In this document: piece by piece, positions 52,501 to 63,739 of the stretch | Numbering within the stretch: position 1 is the first letter of the stretch | Layout: the number at the start of each line of letters is the position of its first letter | Assembly (NCBI GenBank): GCA_009760855.2 | Contig: WPIO01000025.1 | Location: forward strand, 4,967,001 to 5,031,000 | Direction: 5' to 3' | Origin: Cristatella mucedo | Lineage: Eukaryota; Bryozoa; Phylactolaemata; Cristatellidae | DNA length: 64,000 nt | Notes under the pieces: generated by a model | The model's database searches: none | What the model saw: only the letters and a program-made list of their open reading frames with translations | What the model was told of the DNA's origin: nothing | Made by a program: the position numbers and the translations under genes

Positions 52501-55500
52501 CAAGTGAGCGGCTAGATTGAGCGGCGCAACTATTGTGGAAGCAGGAGCTGCTGGCCAGGCTGAGCTCACGTGCTCTCTCTCCACACTGGGAAACATTGGA
52601 AAAGTCAACGACAAAGCCAGCGCTACGACGAAAAGCAAGGAGCGCTCTTGCTATATTGTGCTACACTCGCTGTACGCGCCCTATCGTGCAACTGTTGACT
52701 GCTGGTCAGCAGCTGTAACCAATCGTCGCTCTCTTCCTGTTGTTTAGCATGGGATTGGTCGGAATGGCGGTCAGTTCGCCTGAAGTACACATTCATGCTG
52801 CAGCAAAGCCAATCGCGTCTACCGACGGAGAGGTACGAGACTCTAACCTTTGTCAATTTTTAATTATAGAGGCCGTTAGCTAATGACGCAGCCTGACACG
52901 ACAAGCGGTGAAACATCAGGCCTCAAGTTCGTCATTCCTTGCGCTCGTCGACCGAGTAAACTGTCATAGTTACACAACATTTCCTTTACACTTTAGAAGC
53001 ACAGTCGCTTATCGGCAAGCAGACGCGCCTTCGCGTCTTGCCTATTTTCTCTTAACTTTTTCACTCAGAAAGATCTAACCTACAGTAAAGCGTATTTTGA
53101 AGAACACATAGTTTTGTGGCTTTGTGGAGTTACAGATGGAGATATATTACATTACATTACGTGTCACAAATGCATGGACCAATTTAGATGTGGTATCCCT
53201 AACTAAACAAGTCCGAATTTTTGCAATGTTATGAGCTGAAAGTTTGTGCAGACTTGGCTGTGTGGCTGTTGTGGTCGTCTAACAAAAGGTCGCTTTGGAC
53301 GATTTCCAGCAATCACTAAACAATTTTGACGTCGTGCGTGGACTTCCGAAAATTCCCCATCTGAGGTCTTCATCCCTGTTCAGGTAGACACTGGGCTAGT
53401 GCAGAATTCCAAAGCAGATGGGCCTATCGCTCATGACCTTGGCAACTGCCACATTTCACCTTTTCCCACCAACATGCTCTGGCTCCCCAATAAGTGTCAC
53501 GTCATTCTCTCAGAGTTCTATGAAAATCCTATTTTTATACATATTAATTTACTATTTCAACGTGCCAAAAATGTTGCCACAACGAAGCATTTTATGATGG
53601 TGCGTGCTATTTCAGTGCAAGATCGACCTCGGAGTCAAGAGATGTCAGTACTATGATGTTAACGACACCGGGCGTTCCCCTCCACCGGCAATCGTGGCTT
53701 ACCCGTTTGTTAGCCAGTTTCGAGCAGAAAGGGGTGGCGGCTACGCAGGTAGGGAGCCTGATCGAGACAATCTGTTTGTGCGCGAGTGTCTTGCAATTTG
53801 AACGAAGGCAAAGTATAAAACGCCCAACTATCTACGGAGATGACTAACGGTTTATTACATATCATGGAGCTGTTAACTTCTCGACCTAAGCAGACGAGCG
53901 GGAAATCAAGCAAAATACCTCACTCCCACAGGGGCGCAAACAGATAAAGCTTTAAATGCCTTTGGAAAGCAGACGGTGTTCATATCTGTGACCAAGCACC
54001 CTCAAGTTTTTATCGTAAGGAACCAACCTATCCGGTAATTAGACATCAGTCACGTGCTCGCTTGTCACTAAAAATGTTTTTTTCTTGCGAGGACCAACCT
54101 TTAAATGAAGTTTTTTAATTTTAAAACCCGAGGATTTATCGGCTCTGTGACATTTTTTAGTCTGTTAAAGCAACTTCGATGTTTATTAGCGATCTTTGAC
54201 AAGTGCAAGTATCGTGTACATATGTCAACTCACTCACGTAAGCTTTTCTCTTAGACAAAGCCAGTATGGCCTCTGTACAACAAATCGTGAGCAACTAACT
54301 AAGCTGACTTCTTTGCGTAGCACTACCAGCCAGTCAGCTTGTCATTGTCTCTAGCCATGTCCTAATTTTGTTTTTTTATTTTACAGTTGTCTTTATCTTA
54401 TCGTACCTGGCTGTGGTAGCAAGTTATAGTGCCATTGTGGTACCGTATAATGCTTTGATTGCGGACTGCTCTCCCATGCCGCAAAGAGGTAACACATTCT
54501 GCTATCTAGTCCTCCCTTACTAGCTTTAACCGCTAGAGAGCAAATTTTCGCGTTTCGGTTATCGTTCGCCTTCTAAACTGTTTTTCTACAGAGGTAAGGT
54601 GTGTGGTGATTTTTTTAGGTGTACAATCTGGATGCATAAGTGGTATGTCATTACTGGGAAACGTAGGTGGTGCGATCTTGACGGCTTTCTTTGACGTGAG
54701 TATATCTGCTAATGCAAAAAATAGTGAATATTTTCAGCCTATTCGCTTATGTATATGGTAAGTATTCTGATTCTATGTCTAGAAAATAGGAATTTATGGA
54801 ACGTACGGGATCGTTGGTCTCATTCTGACGATATGTGTTATCACTACCACTGCCTTTCTAAAAGAAACACCGACTGCATGCCAGCTTGAAAAACTAAGTA
54901 AGTGTCATTGAATATATTGCCGTGTCATGACTAATCACCAGCATTCACATCAAGAGCTCCAGTACAGATGGGCAAATTTGTATGGCACTGCTCATTACCG
55001 TGTCATGTATGCTAGCAGCGAGTAGTGATATTGCATCAATTTAGCTGATCATTACTCTATCTTTAATTTTCATTTACTTTTTTCCTATTCGTATATATTT
55101 AACTAACTTAGTCAGTATTTTAATTAAATTTTTAATTTAAATTGTAATTTAATTTTTAGTATTAGATTTATATACCTTTTTATAATTAGTTGAGTTTATA
55201 AGCAATTAATTTCATTTCTTGCCAATTGAGAATTTAAATTGGACTTATGAAGCAGCCTCAGCAATAAAAGTGCATACCTGTAAACATCCTTAGTAAGCAT
55301 TTAAAAGGTATCTAGTCATTAGCGAATTGTCGTGGACATAAAAAGCCAGCTGATGAGATGTTGTGAAACGCTCTTGAACGATATAGTGGTCAAGTAAATA
55401 CAGTTGGGGTTATTATCAACAATCTGGTATCAGAGTAACTGACCATTGTGTCCGTTGTAGGATCTAACGACGCGAACAGAGTACAATGTACTGTCATTAT

Positions 55501-58500
55501 TATTATTATACTACACGTCTAACTGACTTTCCATATGTATCCACTTCGCTGCTTGGAGCCGGTTAAGCTACATGCGACATTTTTCATTTCATCTAACGGC
55601 TGAATTGAAGACTTGGTGATCGATAGTATTAAAAGCTGCCGAAAGATGGAGCAAAAAAGAGAGAGAGATTCTACCCAACTCTGAATTCATAAGTAGGTCG
55701 TCATACACCCGAAGCAATGCTTACTCTGTGGAGTGTTAATCTAAAATCAGACTGGAACTTACTAGCTAGGTGGGAAGTTTCAATAGAAGAGTTCAGCTGG
55801 TCTGCCATAAATCGCCCCGGTGTCTTTGAAAAGAACGGTAGACGGAATACTGGGTGGAAGTAGCTCAAGTTCTCTTGGTGTAGTGATTTTTTCTTAAGTA
55901 GTGGCCAGACTACAGCCGTTTGAAATGAGTTGGGACATGAACTGGGACAAATGACTTACTTGCAGCGTTAGATTGCATGACAATTACGACAACTCTACGA
56001 TGCATGACAGAAGCAGATCTATGCATCGTAGATGCAGGACAGTGGGAAAAGAACTAGAAGACCAGCTGCCTTCTTTGATTTGTGATATCAACTACAGGAT
56101 GAGGTCACTCATGCCCTCTTTGAATGTAGACATTGAGGTGCTGCACAGATTTGAGGGACAGGGGTCCAGAGAGGATGCTGCCGCCCTAGGAATGGAATCT
56201 CTAACCTTGTCTATTTTGCGAAGATAAGGAAGCAGTAGATCAGCAAGGTCGCCACAAGGATCACTATGTAAGGAGCTACCCTGGGAGCGGTTAAATTGAT
56301 GGTTGATCGTAAGCAACAGCATTTTTTTTGATAGTGCATATGTGATTCAACAAGGTTTGTATGCCACCTTCTAGCCGAGGCGCTGTAGCAAGGCTAGAGC
56401 CGGACGAGCGGCAGTTTGACTAACATCTTTAGCACAAGATCACCAAGAACAACATGGGAGCTAAACAGGGCTACTGGAGAATCCTACATATACCAGGGGT
56501 ACAGAAGGAGCGTGAGAAACCATCGCAACATTTCCTGAAGACATACCCTCAGATAAAAGCAATCTTGAAGGCGGCCGCCGGTGTCTCGCGAGTGCCAATC
56601 GTTTCGCCACAGGTGCGAGTGACTGCGTGACACATACTCACAAACGGGGCATATATCAGCTCGCCGAGGACTTCAGCTTAATGGAACCGTACAAACACGT
56701 TATACAGGGAAACGCATAATACTCGAGCAGTCAAATTCAAGACCTCGGGCAGTCGGGTTCTCGTGGCCTTCGGTGGCTGGCTGGGTTTTTCGAGGAACAC
56801 TAGTCGTCCATCCTCCAGGATTCGAATATTGAGAGGCAGGAACACTCCGAAACGGATCCCACGTGCTGTCGTACGAGCTTCTTCTCCCTACCTGCCCGGA
56901 TTGATTTGCGGCATCGCTCCAGCTGCCCCAAGTCACAGGGCAGGCTTTTCGTAGCCGGGCGACCCCCCCCCCCCAGCTGGCTGACGCTCGCCGTAAGACG
57001 CTCGTAAGACGTAAGACGCTCGTACGTCCCGGAAGGATCTGCTTCTATTACTGCACGACGAATCCCGCAAGTTTTGTTGAACGTCCTAGAAAGCCTGCAT
57101 AATAATAATAATAGTTTTAAAAAGTCAATACATGTGAATAGGTTGAATTTGGTGGTCCACTCTTCGGGTCACTATTCCGCAAAGACTCGCTCCGGATATC
57201 GCTTTAAACCTCGTGTAGTAGCAAAACGCCCGAGAAAGAGTGGACAATCTAGGGCAGTCTGTCGGTGATCTGCAAATGCTGAGGTCCGTTACTGCAGTGC
57301 AGCACACGACTTGTCAATACTCAACGGCGTAGTTCTTTATCGCTGATTGAGCTTCACGCGAATCTACAGGCAGTCAGTCGTAGACGTAGTATGCGTAGAG
57401 GCCGGCACTCAGCTTCGGCTTCTTATCCGCCTTTGATGTGACTTTCACGTAGCAAATTTACCGCCTTCAATGTGGCTAAGGTGCGGTAGCTTAACCTGCC
57501 TTCGATAGGCTGTTTCACAGAAGTTGGTGCTGGGCTGCTTCAGAGTAGTAGGGGCGAGGCGAGCGGACTCGGATAAGGGAGTTTCGAGGTATACGCCGGG
57601 CAGAGCGGTTGTGTGCTGTTGCGCTACGGTGTTGAAGATATACGTCAGCTGAATCCAGCTGCTGTGTTGGTATGCAATAATAATAATAATAATAATACAT
57701 TTGCATAGCAACATGAAGTCGCTTGTGTGTCGTCGCTTAAATCAATCTACGATCGATATGGTATAATTGCTCAATCCCATCTGTCGAAATATTCGAGCGA
57801 GCGCACGCAAAGCCTCCTTCCTAGTGACAATGGCAAAGATGTGAAGCGCCTTCCCACGCGCCTCGTGAACTTTTTTTCGTGAGGATTCGGCGACTTGTAC
57901 CAAGTTTTTTTCTCAGGTTTCGCCAGATATCTCGGTTCTTTTGTCGGGCCATTGAGAGGTAATCGCGAGAATTATCTTGCAATTCATTGTCTTCGCTTAA
58001 ATGCGCACTGCCTCCGGCCCGCCGCCTACCCCGCCCCACCGCCGGCGAAACGTGTCCCTCTGCAGTTCGAAGCAGCCATCGAAGCGTAGAACCGCATCCA
58101 AACCGCAGCCCGCCTTTTGGCAAAGGGGAGGAGAGGGGCTAGGCCTCAACCTTGACGGAGGGTTGCTGAAGGGACATACCGGGCTGCAAACCCGTCAGCA
58201 CGCCGCTCCGAGTCGGCTCGGAGGGGAGCTTATTAGCTACCAGCCCCGTGTCTGCGGACCGGATATAAGCGCTTATTTATGTGCGAAGGCGTTTAATGAC
58301 AATTTTAGACAAAAGCTTCCGGTGGCTACTACTAACAAGATTCCTGTTCCAACAAGGCATTGCTACGGTATTGACGTGAGTACTGATGGCTATTGCGCGT
58401 CGGTTTCGATTCCCGATTCAATTATTTCGTCTCTTTAAGCGATCCTTTAAACCCGCTAACCTTGCATTGTAGCTTTATGCAGTATTGGGTGTCCGACATG

Positions 58501-61500
58501 GTATACATACCAAAGTGCCTATCTGCTGAGAAAGCTGTTGGTCTGTTGGTCATGCCTCTGCTACTTGCAGCAACAATATCGTAAGTTGAGCAAGCGCCAA
58601 TTGCGAAAGCAAGAATGTTGACGTTCTATTTTGGAAACGGAAGCAGAGTTCATATTTGAGTAAATCTGGTAATTTTAAGCACACATAGCCCAAACTTGGT
58701 CAATCGCAACCATATCATAAATACACTCAGAATCCATTCCAACGTACAGAATACTAGATCTTGCATCATGACATATCAAACACATTTGTGGCTTGACGAA
58801 AAAGCGACCCTGACGCCGGGCTATTTGTTGGCGGTCGTTTCTGTTTGGGTCACTTCTGCTCAGCCGACTCTCGCGCTGACACCCACTTTATTCTCTCAAT
58901 CGACGAGCGCTAAAAAAACTGCGGGCAAAACTCGGAATGCTTTCTAGAATGAAACCCGTGCCTAATGTGAAGAGTCCACAGCTCGGCCGGCTTTCGGGAA
59001 ATTGTCTTTAGACCTGCCTACAAAGAATTTCCCTCCTCAGGAACTAAAATATATAAAATATAAATATATAAATAATATACAATTTTTAAGCAGATGCTCT
59101 GACACCAAGCACGTGCCGGTACACAAACGACGAAAGGCAGACATCGAGGAGTGTTTCAACAGTGATGTATTTCGTCAAAGTTCGCAGCGTTAAACCACGA
59201 AGCCGCGCTCCAATCCGTCCGGTTTCCCACTGCCTCCTCCTCTACAGGCAGTGACTCGCCCTTCTAAAACATCAAATCATTCAACCATAATCCCATATAA
59301 CCCACAAACCAATAAAACCATACATCCGAAATAAACTATACAACCATGTGTTCCCGTGATCTCAAGATCACAATTCTTAGCAATAATACACTTAAGAATC
59401 GTAGCACCACACAAGGGCAAAAACACTTTACAACACTACAGAACCGTCACAGTCCAGCAACCACCGTTAACATGAGCGGCACTTAAAGGAATTCACATCC
59501 CCCCGATCTATTTATCACAATCCCAGCAGCAACAATAAACTGCTGTCCCAACAGGGGACTACCTCACAGCCGCTCGAAGGAGGCACGCTGGAGCTCGGCC
59601 TTTAGCAACCATCAGGCTGCTTAAGCCACCAGTCTCTTTGCACTGCTGGGCCATTGCTACTAGTCTTTCCCCATAGCCAAAGATTAGGTCCATGTCTCCT
59701 TCCTCTGCCACACGCCGCTTAGCAATTGTCTCACCGAGCCTTCTCAGAGGGCGCATAGCACTTTTCTGCCGACGCCGCATAAAACCATACGATTGGCTCC
59801 TTGAAGGCGAATGACGGCCCTGATGGAAACCGAACCTACACTCTGCGCTCTTCTCGCGCGCGGCTCCGCGCGTGCTACGAGATCCTGCTGCACTAACACC
59901 GCGGATGGATGCAGCGCATCTGTCTATGCCCTAGCTGCGCTATCACGTGCCGGAACGGGTAGAGAGTGCAGCGGCGGCCCGCAGACGCTCGGTTCTGCTT
60001 TGTCTGCGAATCGTGCGTGAGCTCTCGTGGGTGGCGCTCGGAAATTCGGCGAACCACCGGCTCAGCGATCATTCATAACCGACAGCACCAAATGGTTGCT
60101 GCAGCCGACACTCGCATTCGCTGCATTCCAGGTCAGTTGTCAGCGGACTCATGGCCGACAAATACCGGAAACGCAAAGCCTTTTTAATCGTCTCATGTGA
60201 GTGGGCGTCGACGTTGAAGCCGCGTATCTTTTTGTCAAGTTCTAGGCGACTCGTGTACGGTCAGTTTGAAGACCTGCATGTATTCTGCTGCTTTGTGGGG
60301 CTCTTGAGTAACTGCCGCCTCCACCGGCAAGAAAAAAAAAGTTGAACACAATTCTAATCGAGTAGTTCAGCGGTGCTTGAAAGAGCAGCTTGAAGTAAAA
60401 TGCCTCTCCGAAGTCCACCTAAGGAATGTTAGCAGCTCGCAGCCTCCTTGCCATTCCCACGAGCCAGTAGAAAGCAAAATTTTCTGAAGGTTTGGACCTT
60501 GACGTTGAGCAGCCGTTGCCGGAAGTAACCGGAAGTGAGATGTCACTGAGACTATTTCCTGTCCTGATAGCTCAGCAAGTGTGCTCTCTTCTGAACGGCC
60601 CAATTTATTATGAATAATTGTATAGTTAGATACTAGAGTCTTATAGACACTCATTATTTTAGCTATACTATTATTAAGGGTAACATGATTATTGTAAAAT
60701 ACTTGTGCTCAAACTAATAAAAGAAACGGTTACGAAACAATCGACTATCAACAGGAAGCGATGGCAATGAGTACTTAATGGTCACAAATCAGCAAATTAT
60801 TTAAAGCCATTTGCAATAGGTCGCACTGCTGCGCCTGGCTGAAGTAACCGGGTTTCTACAGGTATTTCTATATGTCGGACGTGGAACGCTAGGCTGCAGA
60901 GTTTCAATATTGAGCTCAAACCCTAAGCGACTTTTGGTGCAAATAAGGAAGCTAACATAATTGATCTCGAGCAGCGAAAAACGAGAAAGCTGAGTTTGAG
61001 TAAGTCGAGGCAGCGGTAGCATGGAAGTGGTAGCGCAGGACGGCTGGAAAGGATGTGCCTCAATCGGCAGAAGGAGAGCAGATGCCGTTGCCTAAGATAG
61101 TAAGAATAGTTGAACTGAATTCCAAGGAATCGCAGAACAAAATTTGTTGCCAACGCTCTTCATGTGGTGAAAGAATCGAATGGATTATTTGTGCCCTTAG
61201 ATGCCCCGAGGGCACTAGGAGAATGAAACCGGCGTAGCGACTAAGCCAAGTATGAAAGACTTATTCCTTGGTGGGTCTTGTAGGTCAGAGTAACAATTTT
61301 GCTCTGTATCCGTTGGGCAACCGTAAGCAATCGTAGTTTCTCCAGCTAAGTAAACACACGGCTGAATAGTTTAGATTTAGTAACCTGCCTTGTGTTGTGT
61401 GCGCCCGATGCACGCTGGTGTTGTAATTAGCGTAGCGCCCTGACCCTGATGTCCTCATCTGCGGCCGACGGCTGTAATTAGCGTAGCGCCCTGACACTAA

Positions 61501-63071
61501 TGTGTACTCCGCACCTGCGGCCAATAGTTAAGCCACTGACGTCTGCTGTGATTCGTTGAGCTCTCGTACATATACACATTGAGAGTAAAAATAAGATAAG
61601 AGCTGTGTCTACGTGAGACTCCCACAAGACCTGACGCGGCCAGAGCCACTGTAACACAACACTTGGAGCTATGTTTACCAACCACTGTAGAAAACACCTG
61701 ATTTATGCTAAAGTCCTGCCACTACTAAATTACAGCAGTATTCTGGAGAGAATCAGGAAGCTAGCAAAATGTTTGATAATTGTGCGCTTTGCATGCTTGC
61801 TTAGACTAGATACCAAGCTTTTCATTAAATAATGGTGACTGCTTTGCTTGCAGAGAGTTCTAGCGATCTTTACCAGCCATGTCGGTCAGTAGTCCGTAAT
61901 CATGAACAGGAGTCAAACGCGTTGATTAGCTTTTTAGGCAGTCTTTGGGGAAAATCTTAAATCATCAAAGAGGGAACCTTACATTAAGAGCACTGAATGA
62001 TGATTGCACTACGGCATTATCAAATATACATACAGTAAGAGCCAAACCACTTCAAATTTACGGCTGAAGCGAGTTTCCTAAGAGGAACTCGGCTTTATAA
62101 TAGTTTGCCTAAAGAAAAGGCAGGGCCAAGGCAGTGACATTTCCATTATTGTTGCCACCTAGAATGCCTTTGGTCACAAGGAGAGCAGTTTAGTGCGATG
62201 GGCTTACCATTTCGACTTGAATTTTCCTATCATTACCGTCTAAACACTCAACAGGCTGTTTAGCGACAAGAGTAATAGACGACTTGCTACGGCTAGTATC
62301 CGTAGGTCAAATGGGTTTAGCAGGAAATAGAGCTGGTTTTGACAGATCAAGTGTTTGTCGATTTCCAATGCAAATGGCTCTAGATGGGCTTTAACATTCT
62401 TCTAAGTGATTACATGAAGTTAGATCACTGAAGCGGTGCCTCGTATAAGCTTCCCTACCAACTCTCAAGCCTGCTGGCCTCTTAGGAAGTAGACCTTGAA
62501 GCAATGGCCGCTCATCGCCCGGCCATTGCCCGTTAGCACCTCCGGAAAATGTGGTAGCCACGAAACAATGTAGCGGTAACATAATCTACAAACAGACCAC
62601 TAATCTGTACACACTACCCACCGGTGAGAGGCTAGCGAGGTTCCACGTACGGGAAGGATAATTGAGGGGGAGTTACCGATGGCTGAGACTTGCTAATCCC
62701 TGTTCCTCTTCTACAGGCTCCAAGACCCCAAGGCCCAGCCTAATGGCAAGTCCACGAGTCCTGATCCAGCACTTACATTCTGCTGGTTGCTTACCACACC
62801 ATCGGCAGGCTCCTGAGAACTCACAATAGGCACGCACGAACCTGTATCTAGCAAGTGCATACTGCCGCCCGAACGCTGAGCGATTCGGCCGGCCGATGAT
62901 GGCAGCATCACTGGTTCGAACCGGCAGCCGTTTTCAGCTTTCTCGCAGGCAGCAGCAATTTTTGCATTCCATTTGCAGCTATGCTGATGGGCATTGCCAC
63001 GGCGTCCCTTGGCGCTATACAAGGCGGCTCCTACTCGTTCTACGTTTCGCTGGCTCTCGTCACTGTGATAG
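49322..63071 (+). CDS. Major Facilitator Superfamily transporter, multi-exon (12 exons in window, 3' end beyond)
   Basis: Coding exons: 49322-49556, 51363-51443, 51540-51645, 52748-52832, 53616-53748, 54387-54488, 54619-54695, 54783-54897, 58309-58375, 58473-58580, 60132-60196, 62979-63071. All have GT-AG borders and matching phases, giving 423 residues. A 60-residue hydrophilic N-terminus precedes ten predicted TM segments, at about 62-79, 94-116, 131-152, 212-234, 252-272, 280-299, 315-340, 354-376, 387-404 and 411-423. MFS motif A appears after TM2 (GLQSDRLRWKFGKRRP, 116-131) and in degenerate form after TM8 (GLMADKYRKRKA, 375-386). PYNALIADCSP..QRG after TM4 is typical of GPH/SLC45-like MFS carriers. 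The long TM3-TM4 loop should be extracellular and has an NDT sequon at 185 and two cysteines (170, 179). Substrate unknown. TM11, TM12 and the stop were not found before 64000. Confidence 0.88.
51003..51189 (+). mobile_element. SPIN-like nonautonomous hAT transposon
   Basis: A 187-bp element with near-matching ends: CAGCGGTTCTCAACCT at the left, and CAGTGGATCTCAACCT as the reverse complement of the right end. The interior (GGGTCGCGACCCCTTTGGGG, GGTCACCACAACATGAG, AAAGGGTCGCGGCATTA) agrees with what I remember of the SPIN (Space Invaders) hAT consensus. The flanking octamers CGGTAGAG and CTGCAGAG agree at 6 of 8 positions, fitting an aged 8-bp duplication. It lies in intron 1 of the MFS transporter gene. 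SPIN is known for repeated horizontal transfer between vertebrates, a triatomine bug and a pond snail. Confidence 0.85.
51363..51443 (+). CDS. MFS transporter exon 2
   Basis: 81 nt, acceptor TGCCTTTAG, donor GCAG|GTGGGT. Encodes VPVQVEAMVGEKLKGTILGA, the first extracellular loop and start of TM2. Phase fits exons 1 and 3. Confidence 0.88.
51540..51645 (+). CDS. MFS transporter exon 3 (motif A)
   Basis: 106 nt, acceptor TTGTTGAACAG, donor TTATG|GTAATG. Encodes LTFVTSPLVGLQSDRL then RWKFGKRRPVMLV: end of TM2, the motif A loop and start of TM3. Confidence 0.93.
52748..52832 (+). CDS. MFS transporter exon 4
   Basis: 85 nt, acceptor TTGTTTAG, donor GAGAG|GTACGA. Completes TM3 (TLTLCMGLVGMAVSS across the junction) and begins the long extracellular loop. 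Assigned by phase and position rather than by conservation. Confidence 0.7.
53115..53290. mobile_element. two abutting LINE pieces
   Basis: The plus-oriented 3' end of the (ATTAC)n subfamily (53115-53160, GGCTTTGTGGAGTTACAGAT) runs directly into a minus-oriented internal piece of the (ATT)n family (53161-53290, CAAATGCATGGACCAATTTA). In intron 4 of the MFS gene. Confidence 0.65.
53616..53748 (+). CDS. MFS transporter exon 5 (extracellular loop)
   Basis: 133 nt, acceptor GCTATTTCAG, donor TACGCAG|GTAGGG. It starts in phase 0 and ends in phase 1, exactly what exons 4 and 6 require. Encodes CKIDLGVKRCQYYDVNDTG and a Pro-rich stretch before TM4. Confidence 0.7.
54387..54488 (+). CDS. MFS transporter exon 6 (TM4)
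   Basis: 102 nt, acceptor TTTATTTTACAG, donor AGAG|GTAACA. Encodes VFILSYLAVVASYSAIVV and the PYNALIADCSPMPQR loop. Confidence 0.93.
54619..54695 (+). CDS. MFS transporter exon 7 (TM5)
   Basis: 77 nt, acceptor TTTTTTTAG, donor TTTGAC|GTGAGT. Encodes SGCISGMSLLGNVGGAILTA, a Gly-rich TM5 typical of MFS carriers. Confidence 0.93.
54783..54897 (+). CDS. MFS transporter exon 8 (TM6)
   Basis: 115 nt, acceptor CTATGTCTAG, donor CTAA|GTAAGT. Encodes IYGTYGIVGLILTICVITTT and the start of the central cytoplasmic loop (FLKETP). Confidence 0.92.
55425..55440 (+). other. primer-binding-site-like motif (initiator Met tRNA type)
   Basis: TGGTATCAGAG, preceded by ATTATCAACA and a 3-bp spacer, resembles an LTR end followed by the PBS of copia-type elements. 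No LTR start or coding region could be paired with it, so this is at best a small fossil fragment inside intron 8 of the MFS gene. Confidence 0.2.
57660..57716 (-). mobile_element. LINE tail fragment with (AAT)n
   Basis: (AAT)n then ACATTTGCATAGCAACATG. In intron 8 of the MFS gene. Confidence 0.4.
58309..58375 (+). CDS. MFS transporter exon 9 (TM7)
   Basis: 67 nt, acceptor CAATTTTAG, donor TTGAC|GTGAGT. Encodes KSFRWLLLTRFLFQQGIATV, the usual W...TRF..Q.G opening of the second MFS half. Intron 8 before it is 3.4 kb. Confidence 0.92.
58473..58580 (+). CDS. MFS transporter exon 10 (TM7-TM8)
   Basis: 108 nt, acceptor TTGCATTGTAG, donor ATATC|GTAAGT. Encodes FMQYWVSDMVYIPKCLS then KAVGLLVMPLLLAATI, matching the family's QY...D pattern. 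Confidence 0.93.
60132..60196 (+). CDS. MFS transporter exon 11 (second motif A)
   Basis: 65 nt, acceptor GCATTCCAG, donor TCAT|GTGAGT. Encodes VVSGLMADKYRKRKAFLIVS. Phase closes with exons 10 and 12. Confidence 0.92.
61393..61661. mobile_element. solo LTR (269 bp)
   Basis: Perfect inverted termini TGTTGTG...CACAACA are flanked on both sides by CTTG, a 4-bp target-site duplication. No internal retroelement region adjoins it. It includes a 51-bp internal tandem duplication (units starting 61422 and 61473). It lies in intron 11 of the MFS gene. The superfamily cannot be told from the LTR alone. The intact duplication and termini suggest moderate age. Confidence 0.65.
62979..63071 (+). CDS. MFS transporter exon 12 (TM9-TM10)
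   Basis: 93 nt, acceptor CATTTGCAG, donor ATAG|GTGAGT. Encodes MLMGIATASLGAIQGG then YSFYVSLALVTVI. No following exon could be recognised before 64000. Confidence 0.88.
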
Positions 63072-63563
63072 GTGAGTCGGCCGGCAGACTACGTAATGCT
63101 CACGAGAACCTGCATGCAACTATGAGTCTTGCATTAGCTGCTAAGACTTCTCTGCGACGGTCGAGACGTCGCCACGAGCCGCGACTTGAGACGGTCGTCT
63201 AGTATTGTTTCGATTGTGACAGGTCTAGTCGAACTCTCGGTCGCTGCAATTATGTTGCCAGCACCGAGTCGCAGTCCTCAGCCGAAAGCTTCCCCTTCCT
63301 AGGCAGGCGAAGTCGCTAAGTCGCGAAGCTGACACGGCTCCTGCCGTGGAGCCGGGGCTTAATGTCTGGCATTTCGCTTGTTATGCCGTCGCTTGGAAAT
63401 CATGAGTAATTTCGATTAATGGTAACCTCGTTCAAGAGAGCGGCTTCAACTCGAACTGGTTCCTCTTGCTATCGGGTCAGGGCATTTGCTGCCTTCACAC
63501 CTGGCAGCACTCACGAGATCTCGAAAGAAGTGCCACTGAGCGACATGCCTGTTCAGTTAGGAT

Positions 63564-63739
63564 GGTGAGCCGTGATGGCACACTAGATAAGGCGATTGCT
63601 TTCACGACCTCGGTCCCGAGGTCGTGAGTTCGATTCCTGCAGTGGGCGATTCTTTATCGCACACTGCAAGCAGTGGTGATAGCCGTAAAGGCTCTTCTGT
63701 CGCTATACAAAAAGGGGCTGTTTAATCAGCTAGGATTTA
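63564..63739 (+). mobile_element. tRNA-derived SINE (family A), well preserved
   Basis: Starts GGTGAGCCGTGATGGCACAC, B-box region GAGTTCGATTCC, ends TTTAATCAGCTAGGATTTA followed by TTTATTTA. Partner of the 36721 copy. Lies after MFS exon 12, presumably in an intron. Confidence 0.8.

Noticed and set aside
55328-55380. CTGATGAG...GAAAC, resembling a hammerhead ribozyme core after a GTC
   Set aside because: The bases between the two core parts cannot form stem II, and stem III partners are missing.
55490-55960. Repeat-like block following (ATT)n in MFS intron 8
   Set aside because: It looks transposon-derived, but no motif of the LINE, SINE or hAT families in this window could be matched.
59559-59780. 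73-codon minus-strand ORF with even amino-acid composition in MFS intron 10
   Set aside because: No recognisable domain or splice signals; perhaps an old retroelement scrap, but not supportable.
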